A DNA stretch of 64,000 nt from Ditylenchus dipsaci (taxonomy: Eukaryota; Nematoda; Chromadorea; Rhabditida; Anguinidae): contig SADC01001286.1 in the NCBI GenBank assembly GCA_004194705.1, positions 62,001 through 126,000 of the forward strand. The letters are read 5' to 3'. Below are positions 15,701 through 23,919 of the stretch, piece after piece (position 1 is the stretch's first letter; every line of letters begins with the position of its first letter). The notes below the pieces were generated by a model. That model did no database searches and was not told the origin of the DNA. It was given only the letters and a program-made list of their open reading frames with translations. The translations under genes were made by a program, and so were the position numbers.

Positions 15701-17017
15701 AATAGACTTTTTCCTGCAAATCTGCTTCTTTTTGCTGCGAAAATACTTTTTTTGCAGCAAAAAGAGCCGATTTGCAGGAAAAAAGACTTTTTGCAGAGGA
15801 AAAAGCTTTATCCAATAGAGCGGCACCCACCTATTTTTTTAACTAGCATTTCAGCGTTAAAGGGGCATACCAGCGCGTTGCACGAACAATTTCAAATTCG
15901 GAAAAGGCGGGGACCAGGTATATTCAAAACAAGAATTATTTCTAAATGGAAATTTGTCATTTTATACAAAAAGCTATACACCGTGTCGGAATCGAACTCG
16001 ACCACGTTTGGACGACATCAGCACATTACCACCGAGCTACCATGTTATTAGCCTAATGCTGCGCTTTTAATAACTTATTGCTCTTTACAGAATAAAAAAA
16101 AATGCGTTTAAAATAATTCTCGTTTGAATATGGCTGGTCACCGCCTTTTGCAAATTTGAAATTGACCGTGTAACGCGCTGGTATGCCCTTTAAGGCCATT
16201 TTTGATTGTCAATTTTCCAATTTTCGGGAGTTTGTAAAATAGAGCGGCATGCAGCTCTATTAGAGGAAATACGGTAATTTGGCGGGTAAAAGTACTTACA
16301 GATTTTTTTAAAATATGCCTGGCTCCCTCTGTTTATCTTTTGAAAATTCGATGATATTTTTTCCGAGAAAAATAACTTTTGATGATATCGCTAAAGTACA
16401 AATCAGTTTACCAACATTAAAAACATACTTATCCAAGCCCTATTTCAGAACGGCGGAATCCAAATGGAGGGTATCTACCGAGTGCCTGGCAACCAATCTC
16501 AAGTGGCTGAGCTGGAAAAAGCCTTCAGAAAATCAGACAAAGTGGACCTGGAGGCACTCAACATCCCTGTCCACGCCACCGCCACTGCCCTCAAAAAGTT
16601 TTTGGACGTACTACCAGAGCCTTTGATCCCCGTATCTAGTCACGAAGCCATTCTAGCCAGTCTGGAGCTGCCAGTCCAATCGCCCACCTACATGGACGAT
16701 TCGCCAGCCAGCACCACTTCGGCCGTCGATCAGCACACCGAGCGGATCAAGCGACTGCAACAGGTGGTGGGCGAGGTGGTGCCGCCACTCAACAGACATG
16801 TCCTCAGACATCTGGCCCAACATCTCAAAAAGGTGGCTGCCAGCTCCAGTACCAATTCCATGGATTTCAGAAATTTGGCCAAGGTTTGGGGACCAACCCT
16901 GTTCCGCCCAACTTTGACAGTTTTGAGATGATGGCGAGCAGTCTGGCCAGATTCGAGCTGGCAGCTTATGTTATGTTGAGCAACTGTGATTCGATATTCT
17001 TGCCTTGCTTGGTGTAG
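422..17017 (+). CDS. ARHGAP35/ARHGAP5: p190RhoGAP family Rho GTPase-activating protein (5' end outside window)
   Basis: Stimulates GTP hydrolysis by Rho at the cell cortex, in the actin, adhesion and migration pathway. Exons I can join: 422-786, 2555-2871, 4409-4581, 4818-4964, 5018-5102, 6267-6548, 6593-6768, 7478-7641, 7688-7980, 8913-9115, 10531-10786, 12239-12455, 13697-13826, 13903-14412, 15419-15629, 16449-17017. The domain order (FF repeats, two pseudo-GTPase domains, low-complexity linker, C-terminal RhoGAP) is that of p190 and of no other RhoGAP family I know. The N-terminal GTPase-like domain lies before the window. Phases agree through most junctions, but the junction 10786/12239 does not, so an exon or an indel is missed there. 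Frame breaks occur near 12367-12385, 14004, 15540 and 16906, while protein similarity continues on both sides. I favour assembly indels over a pseudogene. Confidence 0.93.
1025..1207. mobile_element. MITE with ACCGTATATCTTCTAATAA ends
   Basis: The left end accgtatatcttctaataag and the right end ttataagatatacggt are inverted. Inside are repeated aaggcccaYct words. It sits in the p190 intron 787-2554. The same ends occur at 1635-2167 and, as one end only, near 58290-58340. No ORF. Confidence 0.7.
1635..2167. mobile_element. Longer member of the ACCGTATATCTTCT family with repeated GGGCGTTTATTAGAAGGT words
   Basis: Both ends match the 1025-1207 element. Each arm repeats a word close to gggcgtttattagaaggt. 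The middle holds a short acidic ORF (MARDGCNDYEEANL... to DILLFND, stop at 1903) followed by AATAAA at about 2016. This could be captured 3'-exon material, but I recognise no protein. A second, 84-bp element is nested at 1923-2006. Confidence 0.65.
1923..2006. mobile_element. 84-bp hAT-like microelement with GAATTCTCCGGA repeats
   Basis: The terminal inverted repeats TAGAGTTGTGGAAT and TAGGGTTGTGGAAT lie between perfect 8-bp direct repeats GTTCTACC (1915-1922 and 2007-2014). The body is almost only the palindromic word gaattctccggag. It is nested in the 1635-2167 element. The 8-bp duplication and YARNG-type end fit the hAT superfamily. Confidence 0.85.
2555..4964 (+). CDS. ARHGAP35/ARHGAP5: p190RhoGAP exons: FF3 and FF4 domains and start of pseudo-GTPase 1
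   Basis: Exons 2555-2871, 4409-4581 and 4818-4964. A Ser-rich linker (SSSGIGSCSSSSS) leads into FF3, whose centre VTPGKSFKDAKVMVEE closely parallels the ITPGKPWEEAR stretch of vertebrate p190. FF4 begins at EELKQQARRNFNELLLE and continues to LLCQDKR. The third exon (YRDMNGLSDDRQ onward) is the FF4-to-pseudo-GTPase connector with CPLERHCPAG-type Cys residues. Splice phases 0, 2 and 2 are consistent. The intron 2872-4408 carries a 783-bp mariner-like element. Confidence 0.88.
2924..3706. mobile_element. 783-bp mariner-like palindromic element, no transposase
   Basis: The ends CAGTGCGTTTCATAATGATA and its inverse (one mismatch) are flanked by TA duplications at 2922-2923 and 3707-3708. The end motif recurs internally at about 3104-3122. 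A second hairpin (ctgagaaacggacggttgaa and its inverse) lies at about 3450-3560. It occupies the p190 intron 2872-4408. No transposase ORF remains. Confidence 0.85.
3707..4408. other. Remainder of p190 intron: degenerate element remnants
   Basis: About 700 bp without exon signals. A fragment at 3840-3885 resembles one end of the cagtcgaacc... pogo/Tigger-like family on the minus strand. Nothing else is identifiable before the acceptor at 4408. Confidence 0.4.
5018..9115 (+). CDS. ARHGAP35/ARHGAP5: p190RhoGAP exons: pseudo-GTPase domains 1 and 2
   Basis: Exons 5018-5102, 6267-6548, 6593-6768, 7478-7641, 7688-7980 and 8913-9115. The first strand and P-loop equivalent reads FLSIDVAVHGQADLLDEF and lacks a GxxxxGKS motif, as expected for the nucleotide-free pG1 fold. 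RYNGCSVRLNAFP and YLLDSSSGLAEDI follow the vertebrate order. The pG2 part starts at CDLRVRLSLFCGDSFPPES and runs through SFQGHILVYSCVRKASW to QLLTKGCKLAEELGCGF. All six exons are open and in phase. Introns 6549-6592 and 7642-7687 are only 44-46 bp. Confidence 0.88.
5103..6266. other. p190 intron with one palindromic element at 5855-6124
   Basis: GGGTACTAATTCGG at 5855 and its inverse ending at 6124 bound about 270 bp, with continued complementarity (ggtttacaccccaccccc). A short TGGAG direct repeat flanks it. The rest of the intron shows no feature. Confidence 0.6.
6769..7477. other. p190 intron, T-rich, no clear feature
   Basis: Contains T-runs and a phrase (agaaactaga, then gtagggctRcat) that recurs near 43440. 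I see no gene, inverted repeat or RNA. Confidence 0.4.
7981..8912. other. p190 intron with an element at about 8244-8690
   Basis: gcgctactggaatatac at 8247 and its inverse ending at 8690 bound about 445 bp with complementary aagctttttt/aaaaaagctt words and a 10-G run. At 8133-8200 one end of a cagtcgaaactcgatataac-type (pogo-like) MITE is visible. Confidence 0.55.
9116..10530. other. p190 intron with hairpin 9570-9760 and a TA-flanked MITE
   Basis: gccatgatttttgcgcgcag and the inverse gcgcgcaaaaaccatgg bound a hairpin with gactccaaagagta at its centre. A separate complete MITE is at 9916-10325. The rest has no signal. Confidence 0.55.
9916..10325. mobile_element. 410-bp pogo/Tigger-like foldback MITE
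   Basis: CAGTCAAAACTCC...GGAGTTTTGACTG is flanked by TA at 9914-9915 and 10326-10327. The arms are a near-perfect hairpin. They contain the block tcgttcccgcctagggtccg, shared with MITEs at 12695, 33856 and 57500. Those differ from this one in the terminal 30 bp. Confidence 0.85.
10531..15629 (+). CDS. ARHGAP35/ARHGAP5: p190RhoGAP exons: variable linker up to the RhoGAP domain
   Basis: Exons 10531-10786, 12239-12455, 13697-13826, 13903-14412 and 15419-15629 encode a Ser/Pro/Arg-rich linker. It includes a poly-Pro stretch (STPPPPPPNPSF) and a basic run (RRQISLRDRQRSKKSFF). The last exon moves from GMPIAKVL to LPLFFTKCLDFIEA, equivalent to the FGVPL...IERCIEYIEA entry of the vertebrate GAP domain, but those two halves are in different frames. 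Further breaks are a G-run in 12367-12385 and an in-frame TGA at 14004-14006 that is followed by an open frame to 14412. Exon 12239-12455 also enters in the wrong phase, so this is the least certain part of the model. Confidence 0.7.
10787..12238. other. p190 intron with element remnants; a missed exon is possible
   Basis: A second copy of the cctaggcgggaacgaactt block is at about 11485-11512. A GC-richer stretch at 11513-11605 (open frame with PESTAFLLGVSTVHG) has no recognisable product. A 200-bp hAT-like element is at 11629-11828. The phase mismatch between the flanking exons means one short exon may hide here. Confidence 0.4.
11629..11828. mobile_element. 200-bp hAT-like element
   Basis: The ends CAGGGCTACCAT and CAGGGCTGCCAT (inverted) are flanked by 8-bp repeats ATTTCATG and ATTTAATG (7 of 8 identical). 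The interior is A-rich with paired aaaaaggac words. Confidence 0.75.
12621..13302. mobile_element. Foldback element carrying a nested MITE
   Basis: atcacactgcttggtcgatg and gtggccaga on the left pair with tctggccaca and catcgagcaagaccaaagag on the right. A complete TA-flanked MITE (12695-13120) is inserted between the arms. Confidence 0.65.
12695..13120. mobile_element. 426-bp pogo/Tigger-like foldback MITE
   Basis: CAGTCAAACCTCTCTACTAT and its inverse are flanked by TA (12693-12694, 13121-13122). The arms are near-perfect hairpins including gttcccgccttgggtccgac. No ORF. Confidence 0.88.
14812..15243. mobile_element. Foldback element in p190 intron
   Basis: actcccctcccaaaagtcgg and gaagctgaggcggaaaattt on the left pair with ttttccgcctcagcttcaaa and ccgacttttggggaggag on the right. 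The right end finishes ttagaggaaatacggta, an end also seen at about 16275 and 51795. The left end lacks the matching sequence, so it is truncated or rearranged. Confidence 0.6.
15861..16189. mobile_element. TTAA-flanked element containing a tRNA-like segment
   Basis: AGGGGCATACCAGCGCGTT and the inverse aacgcgctggtatgccct are flanked by TTAA (15857-15860, 16190-16193), the piggyBac-type duplication. No transposase ORF. A tRNA-like stretch on the minus strand lies inside at about 15975-16055. Confidence 0.75.
15975..16055 (-). pseudogene. tRNA-like sequence (degenerate)
   Basis: Read on the minus strand it gives ATGGTAGCTCGGTGGTA, close to a D-arm/A box, and GAGTTCGATTCC, close to a T-arm/B box, about 45 bp apart. 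T-stem pairing is poor and no acceptor stem is evident, so I do not call a functional tRNA. A tRNA-derived SINE or pseudogene is likely. Confidence 0.4.
16449..17017 (+). CDS. ARHGAP35/ARHGAP5: p190RhoGAP terminal exon: RhoGAP catalytic domain
   Basis: Begins after tatttcag at 16448. GIQMEGIYRVPGNQ carries the catalytic arginine finger (R of IYRV). KKFLDVLPEPLIPV and FRNLAKVWGPTLFRP are the other signature blocks. Immediately after LFRP the similarity jumps by one base (about 16906-16912) into NFDSFEMMASSLARF, ending at SIFLPCLV and TAG 17015-17017. The vertebrate proteins show the same order here (LMRPDFSTMDALTA, then the FFF region), so the real C-terminus is probably 17017 and not the earlier TGA at about 16929. 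There is no long C-terminal Pro-rich tail. Confidence 0.92.
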
Positions 17018-17034
17018 GATGTGTGTGGTTGTTG

Positions 17035-17040
17035 ATTAAA
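17035..17040 (+). terminator. Poly(A) signal ATTAAA of p190RhoGAP
   Basis: ATTAAA lies 18 bp after the TAG stop and is the only poly(A)-like hexamer close to the end of the coding region. Confidence 0.4.
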
Positions 17041-17660
17041 TTGACCCCTCTCAGACCGGTGATTAGCACTATTTTATGTATCAGTCAATTAAAAGCATTT
17101 GTGGAGACCCTCGCAAGTTCGAATCCGCCTAGGGATGTCTCAATTTTTTTAGATTGATTTCTTCTTTCGCCTATTTTGAGAAATTTGCCTATGGGCTTTT
17201 TTTTAAATTTTATAAAAAAATTATCACAAAATAGATGCTTTTACTAATAATATACTTTTCTTCTGTTAAGCCGTTCTTTTTTTGAATGTTACAAAAAATC
17301 AACAACCCCTAAATGCAATCGAACTGATTACCAGTGATTGAAAAAGCCAAAAGGAAAATTTGGCTCTTGGCCTAAGTAGTGCTGAAAGCCAAAGCCAAAT
17401 TCAGCTTTTGGCATTGGCATGCGTTTGGCTTTTCCAATCATTGCTGATTACTGAGTTATAGTCAAAAGGGGTGAGCAGTGGCTATTTTATAGATCTTCAA
17501 CTCAAAATTACTATATCTCAGTACTTTAAATGTTTTGACCTGATCTCGACGGATTCGGGTTTAGGAAGACAATTTGATTGTAAAAGTAACTAATTTTTTT
17601 ATTTAATATCTTTTCGAAAGCATTCAAAAGCATGGCTAAAAAAGTTCCGCGAGTTGGTAG

Positions 17661-18036
17661 CAGTGTTGTAAATCTCGGCACCGTCTAAAATTCAGGAACC
17701 TATTTCTAGCGGTTATTAGTATTACCCAGCTCGGTGCCACGGATTATTAGCTAGCTTAGACATTGGCACCGGGCTAGGAAAAAAATAGTTATTGAACCCT
17801 TTATGCATACTGGCACCGGCTTGGTGCCGTGCTAATTTACAACGAAATTTCGGTCATAATTTTTCGGTGCCAAGCCGGTGACGGTATGTAGAAAGGTTTA
17901 AATGACTAATTTTTTTTATTTCTAGCCGGTGCCGATGTCTGAGCTACGTATTAATCCGCGGCACCATGCTGGGTAATATTTATAAATGCTTGAAACAGGG
18001 CCTGAAGTTCAGCCGGTGCCGAGATTTACAGCACTG
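17661..18036. mobile_element. 376-bp hAT-like element with GGTGCCG repeats
   Basis: The ends CAGTGTTGTAAATCTCGGCA and CAGTGCTGTAAATCTCGGCA (inverted) are flanked by perfect 8-bp repeats GTTGGTAG at 17653-17660 and 18037-18044. The body repeats ccggtgccg/cggcaccgg words. No ORF. Confidence 0.9.
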
Positions 18037-18044
18037 GTTGGTAG

Positions 18045-18720
18045 CATAGTGACCGCGCCGTCCTTCGCTGTCCTAATTTTTTCAATCGCCGTCCTGCGTT
18101 TTAACCATATTTTTCATTATGGACAGCTTTTTTTATTTCACAACATATAATCAGTTTTTATTTTTATACTTAATTTTCGGGCGACCTTCCAAGTTTTCTT
18201 TTATTTTCATTAAAAAATAGGGCCGTCCTGATTTTACACAAAAACTTTCAAAAAAGTCGGTTAAACTAGGACGGCCTCATTTTTTTAAATAAAAATGAAA
18301 GAAAGCTTGGACGGTCGCCCGGAAATTAAGTATGAAGATAAAAACTGATTATATGTTGTAAAATGAAAAAAGCTGTCCATAATAAAAAATATGGTTAAAA
18401 TTAGGGTTGTTGAAATAGCCGGCTATTTATTTTTCGGCTATTTAGCCGGCTATATAGCCGAAAATAGCCGAAAATTGGCTATTTATAAAAAAAATTAATG
18501 CTTAATTTCTTTCAAATTTTCTCATTTTTTAAAATTTTTTTCTAGTTTCTTTTAAAAATAGCTCATTATTCAAATAGCGCTATTTACCGGCTATTTTGCC
18601 TGCTATTTTCGGCTATTTAGCGGCTAAATAGCCGGCTATTTAGCCGTTGAACAACTCTAGTTAAAATGCAGGACGGCGATGAAAAAAATTAGGACGGCGA
18701 AGGACGGTGCGGTCACTATG
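18045..18720. mobile_element. 676-bp hAT-like element using the same GTTGGTAG site
   Basis: The ends CATAGTGACCGCGCCGTCCT and CATAGTGACCGCACCGTCCT (inverted) are flanked by GTTGGTAG at 18037-18044 and 18721-18728. The arms contain ggacggc words. A third element (18402-18659) is inserted inside it. Confidence 0.9.
18402..18659. mobile_element. 258-bp hAT-like microelement with GCCGGCTATTT repeats
   Basis: The ends TAGGGTTGTTGAA and TAGAGTTGTTGAA (inverted) have perfect 8-bp duplications GTTAAAAT (18394-18401, 18660-18667). The body is repeated gccggctattt/aaatagccggc. It is nested in the 18045-18720 element. Confidence 0.92.
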
Positions 18721-19301
18721 GTTGGTAGTCATCCATAGGTCACTGCATCTAGATTTGACTGTCTAATTATTGTAGTTAGTGTTCTAATTTTATTATTATA
18801 CAACCGCTTTGCTAATTGATCTTTTGTCGCCAATTTACCTCGATTGCCTACTGCTAATGTGAGTGTGGTTTGAAAAATTTATAATAGGAATCTCTTAAGT
18901 CTGTTGAACAAAATTTATTTAGTTTCTTTGTATGTTTTTGTTGTCATTAGAGTACGTTATTTTCTCTAACAAATGGTTCCTATTCAAAATCGTGTTATTG
19001 GTATCCTGCTTTTGACAAGTTTTTAGCAGACCACTTCCAAAGAGGTTAGCACCACAATTTAAAGCCAGTGGGTTGAGTTAAAGAGGAGTAAAACTTTTTT
19101 TGTCACAGATTCACTTTTTTCTGTCAAACATTTATTTTTTATTCTTTGAAAGAAAGATATGAAAATTAAAAAAGAGCTAATAGAAACGGAAAACTGACAT
19201 CTGTGACAGAAATGAGGAAATCTGTGACAGCAAAAAGTCAATCTCTGACAAAAGATTTGCCCGTTCAAAATGCGGGAGGTAGCTTGCTGGACGTGCTAAA
19301 A

Positions 19302-20429
19302 GGACAGTAAGCACCGGTGTGAACTGTCCACTTGGTTACTTTTGATTATAAATACCTATTTTCATGTAAATTTTTTTACCATTGTTCCAAATTTTACTCT
19401 AGCAGCCGAAATTTTCTCAAGAATCTGAATCCGTCAACAGAATTCCAAAAAAAAATTTGGTTGACGATATATGAATTGAAGTTGAAAAAATAAAAAAGTG
19501 TATTTTTTAACTTTAGCTCATATCTCGACACCCGATAAATTTTTTGAAATTTTGTTAATGGATTCGGATTCCTGGGGAAATTTCGGCTACTGAGGCGGAT
19601 TGAACTATGAAAAAATGGAACTTATGTACTTGGGGGGGGGGGGGGCGCATTTTTTGCACATTTGTAAATCATGTTTAAACGACTTCTAAGTAATTTTTAT
19701 ATGCTTAAAACGATTAAAAAGTTGTTTTCTGACACTTTTCCACGTAAAAAATAGATTTTTTGAAAAAAAATTCTTTGGCCAAAATAAGACTTATTGCCTT
19801 GGGGGACCAAGGCAAAACACCTTGTATTAAGGGATTCTACCGCGTTTTGGTCACTGGAGCTGGGCAAAAAGAGTCGCTTAATGCATTTTTGATCAAGAGT
19901 CAAGCTCGGAATTATGTCTAAGGTAAGTGCGCGCGCGCATCTCTAACCATCCAAGCCCCTGCGCCCCTTCGGGGCGCAGGGGGCTTGGTTGCTTGGGGTT
20001 GAGATGCGCACACCCACGTACCTTAGACGCAAATCACTCGAAAGTGACTCTGGATGCATAAAAATGTATGCATACCAGAGTTTCTTTATGCGGTAGGCCC
20101 CAGTCAACAAAACTATGTTCAAATTCCATCTTTTTGTGGTATCCAGGTACCCTTTCAGGTTGGATTGCCTTGGGGGACCAAGGCAAAAAGTCAAATTTTA
20201 GTCAAAAATTTTTTTTTCAAAAAAACGATTTTTGTGTAGAAAAGTGTCAGAAAATGACTTTTTTATCGTTTTAAGCACATAAAAGTTACTTAGGAGTCGT
20301 TTAAACATGATTTACAAATTAGTAAAAAATGCGCCCCCCCCCAAGTAAATAAGTGCCGAAAAAATACCTAAAAAAGTATATATACTCAAAAGTAGCCAAG
20401 TGGATAGTTTGCACCGGTGCGAACTGTCC
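19302..20429. mobile_element. Composite element with GGACAGT...GCACCGGTG...ACTGTCC ends
   Basis: Each end is itself a small palindrome centred on GCACCGGTG, followed inward by ccacttggYtacttttga. Inside are a hairpin at 19390-19590 (gaatctgaatccg/cggattcggattc) and a large foldback at about 19610-20350 that starts with a G-run and contains ttgccttgggggaccaaggc. At its heart is a 0.3-kb module (19850-20150) also found at 55910-56170. Confidence 0.6.
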
Positions 20430-21407
20430 TATGTCCGCCGGAGGGTGGTCTACAAAATTGAGTGAAATACACAATGCCACAAACACGTTTTTGAATTTAG
20501 GGAGACTATTTACAGGAGAAAATAGGGTAGGTTTGAGTGTATAGAGCCAAGTCACTGAATTCTGATTATAAATGTTATGATATATTTATTATGAGCTTGC
20601 AAATACATGTATAATAAGCCTGTTTACAATAATAAAGGTAATTAGTTTTCAAAAATTTTTGACACATTACAACAACGGTAAAAGGAACGTCTCGTCAAAT
20701 TTGTGAACAATAAAAAGAAGGTCCAACAGAGTACCTACTTGTTATTTAGGTTGTTATACACCTCAACCACTTAACACGGGAACGGCTGTACGTCCTGATA
20801 GTATGTCCTCGTGCAGAATTTCACGCTGAGCACGATGGTGAAAAAAAAATTGAAAAAAAAAGTAACTCTACGGTGGTCAGCAGCCTTTGTAAACCATCAA
20901 TGTCACGATTTTTGCCTATACCACTTCAAAGAGGTAAACATGCCACTGTTTCAATATATTTATTATATTACATGTGCAAAAGGAAGCGCAGATTGCGAGC
21001 TTTTGAATGACATATCGTGGAGGCATTTATGACAATCATATGAAAAATTTTTGGCTCACAAAAACCATTGTGTTTTTTTTCAAAAAGGTTGTTCCTACAT
21101 AAATATGTACAAAAAAATGTTAAAACGCCGTTTTTTAATTAATGGTTGATACTATTCGACGGAGCAAGAGATTGCACCAGATAGTGCTTTAAATCAAATA
21201 AAGCTGCAACCAGGCTTTTTGAGCGTTTAGCAAACGTTCAAAAGTATATACCAAAAACGTCTTGACCTGAAACTTCGATTTCGCTACATAAATCTGGAAT
21301 TCTGACACTTGATTCGTGTTCAGCATGGTCAATTTACTGATTACTTGAATTACATCGGTTATTTGAGCAAACCCTTATTTGAGCAAATGTCTTTTTTTTA
21401 TCAAATA

Positions 21408-21592
21408 CAGTCGACGCTCGATATAACGACCCCCCGATATAACGTCCCGCTCGATATAACGTCCCGAAAAAATCACGAATTTGGTCAGCTTTGACTGAAA
21501 TTTAGTCAAATGAACGCTCGATATAACGTCCGCTCGATATAACGTCCCATTTTGGCCGGTCCCTTGAGGGACGTTATATCGAGCGTCGACTG
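21408..21592. mobile_element. 185-bp pogo/Tigger-like MITE, present or absent between the two versions
   Basis: CAGTCGACGCTCGATATAAC and its inverse are flanked by TA (21406-21407, 21593-21594). The second version of the region has a single TA and no insert. Arms repeat cgctcgatataacgtcc. Confidence 0.93.
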
Positions 21593-22039
21593 TAGTTCAT
21601 TGAGCATTTCTCTAATTTATCTTTTATAGGCACGCCATAAAACAGAACATAGGGCAGAACGCCAAAAATGACACAAAGTGGCCAAAGGCCCCTACGCCAC
21701 GATTCCGAGCAAGACTCTTGATAAAAAATGCATTTAGAGACTATTTTAGCCCAGCTCCAGTGACCACAACATGACAAAACAGGTGAAAAGTCAAAATTTA
21801 AAAGTATCCGAAACTCAATTTTTTTGATCAGAACTCAAAAATAATGTCTTTTTGAACTCCTGAGGCAATTTTGAGTCGATATAAGGTGTTTTAAAACACT
21901 TTTGTGTATTTGTTGTGGGAAACATTTACCGTACGATGAATTCACCGGGATAAAATGAATTTACCGAGGATTTGCCCAAGATATGTAAAAAGTTTTAAAT
22001 TGGGGCCCAAATGCGGGGACCAAACGTGCGGTCCGTGAC

Positions 22040-22205
22040 AATTCGTCACCTCGGCCGATTCGTCACTCGGGACGATTCGTCACCTCCTACTAAAATGGGA
22101 CGATTCGTCACCTACCGATAAAACCGGACAATTCGTCACCTCCCGCTAAAATGGGACAATTCGTCACCTATTAATAAAACGGACGATTCGTCACCTATTT
22201 CTAAT
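22040..22205. repeat. Tandem GACGATTCGTCACC array
   Basis: Roughly 30-bp units, alternately ...ctaaaatgggacgattcgtcacc and ...ataaaaccggacRattcgtcacc. The same array is at 28430-28530 and, inverted, at 30090-30230. Upstream lies ggggcccaaatgcggggacc. Confidence 0.75.
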
Positions 22206-22685
22206 TAGCATAATAAAGCTACGTTCACATATCCCAAAATCTCGCACCCACACCCGCACTCACACTCGCACCCACACCCAGACCCACACTCGTGTTCACA
22301 ATAGGGTTTGAAAATCCCGCACCCACACTCAGACCCACACCCGCACCCACACCCTGTTCACAATCAAATTTTGAAAATCCCGCACCCACACTCAGTCCCA
22401 CACCCACACTCTGACCCTGTTCACAATCAGATTTTCAAATCCCGAAAGTTTTTTTCAAAGGCTGGTACTCGTCCATTGCGTTGTGTTCTAGACAATTTAT
22501 CAGCAAGTCCTTGATTTTTTTGTTATTCATATATTTTTTGGGCAAAACTTTTTCTTGTGGCCGAAAATCTCTTTTTTGTAGCCGAAAAAAATTGTTGCCG
22601 AAAATCTTTTTTTGTGGCCAAAATCTTTGTCTTGTCGCCGAAAGTTGGTCTCGACACGAAATTAACAGTTTTTGAATTTTTTTGA

Positions 22686-23055
22686 GTGAAATTCAGGGGT
22701 GAGGAAGACCAGATGGCTCAGGACCCACTCCGGAATTGCCAAAAGGCCGAAATAATTGGTTTTCTGGGGTTTACTAAAGTTTACTAAACTTTTGAGAAAA
22801 ATCGATTGAGCGGATCAGATTTCGGGTCCGATGGGCTAAATCACCCACAACTCCACTCTGAATTACTCAAAATCACCATAAACCTGGAATTCTGAGTGAT
22901 TAAGCCTATCGGACCCGAAATCTGATCCGCTCAATCGATTTTTCTCAAAAAGTTTACTCCCCCTTTAGTAAACGCCCAGAAAACCAATTATTTCCGCCTT
23001 TTGGCAATTCCGGAGTGGGTCCTGAGCCATCTGGTCTTTCCTCACCCCTGAATTT
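22686..23055. repeat. Foldback core, copy A
   Basis: Palindrome of about 370 bp with arms containing gtttactaaa, atcgattgagcggatcagat and ttcgggtccgatgggcttaa-type sequence. It matches 35285-35640 and 45670-46010. The outer flanks here are ttgtggccgaaaatct words (22540-22640 and inverted at 23965-24025) plus tcgacacgaaat. Confidence 0.8.
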
Positions 23056-23919
23056 GGCTGTAGGAAGTTTCGTAACAAGACAATTTCGTAAGAGCGAACT
23101 TTCGTAAGAACGAACTTTCGTAAGAAACATTTTCATAAGAAACAGTTTCGTAACAGCGAAAATTCGTAAGAAACTTTTTCGTAACAGCGAATTTTCGTAA
23201 GAAATTTTTTCGTAACAGCGAATTTTCGTAACGAATTTCTTTCGTAAGAGGAAATCATCGAAATTTTTTTCACTTTTAATCAATTTTTTAATCCAGGATG
23301 TCATCTGATTCGTTAATTTTGACCTTTCTGTCACTCTTCGACAGCTTGTACAGTTAACTATATGAATATTAACAGTAAAAGGACAAAAGTTGGTAATCAT
23401 AGGTTATATGACTAAAATTTGGATTACTGAGTTGATCCCCAGACTTTTCATCCGTTAGGAGACCAGCTGAAATACCCAAAAGCGTGGAGAAAGACTCTGA
23501 GCTAGGATTCATATATTATATACTACACATAGCCCATTACTATCAGTGGCATGAATGGTGCAGTAGGTAAGTTGATGGGATGAGTTTTTTTCACCGTCGG
23601 TTCGATTCCACCCTCTGACTGTTTTATTTTTTTTCTTGACTATTTCTGGTCAAAACATCACAGAAATTATAAGAAACATCAAGGGATGATTAAAAAGCAA
23701 AAAAAGCCACTTAACATATCACTAATGTTACTGAAAAGCGCGTTACGAAAGAGTTTGTTACGAAAATTCGCTCTTACGAAAAAGTTTCTTACGAAAATTC
23801 GCTCTTACGGAAAAGTTTCTTACGAAAATTCGCTCTTACGAAAAAAATTTCTTACGAAAGTTCGCTTTTACGAAAATTCGCTCTTACGAAATTGTCTCGT
23901 TACGAAACTTCCTACAGCC
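23056..23919. mobile_element. 864-bp hAT-like element with TTCGTAAGA arrays
   Basis: The ends GGCTGTAGGAAGTTTCGTAA and its inverse are flanked by 8-bp repeats CTGAATTT (23048-23055, 23920-23927). Both arms are arrays of ttcgtaagaRcgaa words. The interior contains a tRNA-like stretch at about 23550-23625 with a perfect ggttcgattcc B box. It is inserted into foldback copy A. Confidence 0.88.

Larger units (their letters stand above)
15630..16448. other. p190 intron before the RhoGAP exon
   Basis: 15655-15810 is a palindromic array of tttgcagSaaaaa words. An outer element with agagcggca phrases and a ttagaggaaatacggta end surrounds a TTAA-flanked insertion at 15861-16189. Confidence 0.5.

Noticed and set aside
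20811..21032. 73-codon ORF repeated at 26229-26456
   Set aside because: The repetition is explained by the unmerged contig overlap. Lys/Phe-rich composition and lack of splice context give no support for coding.
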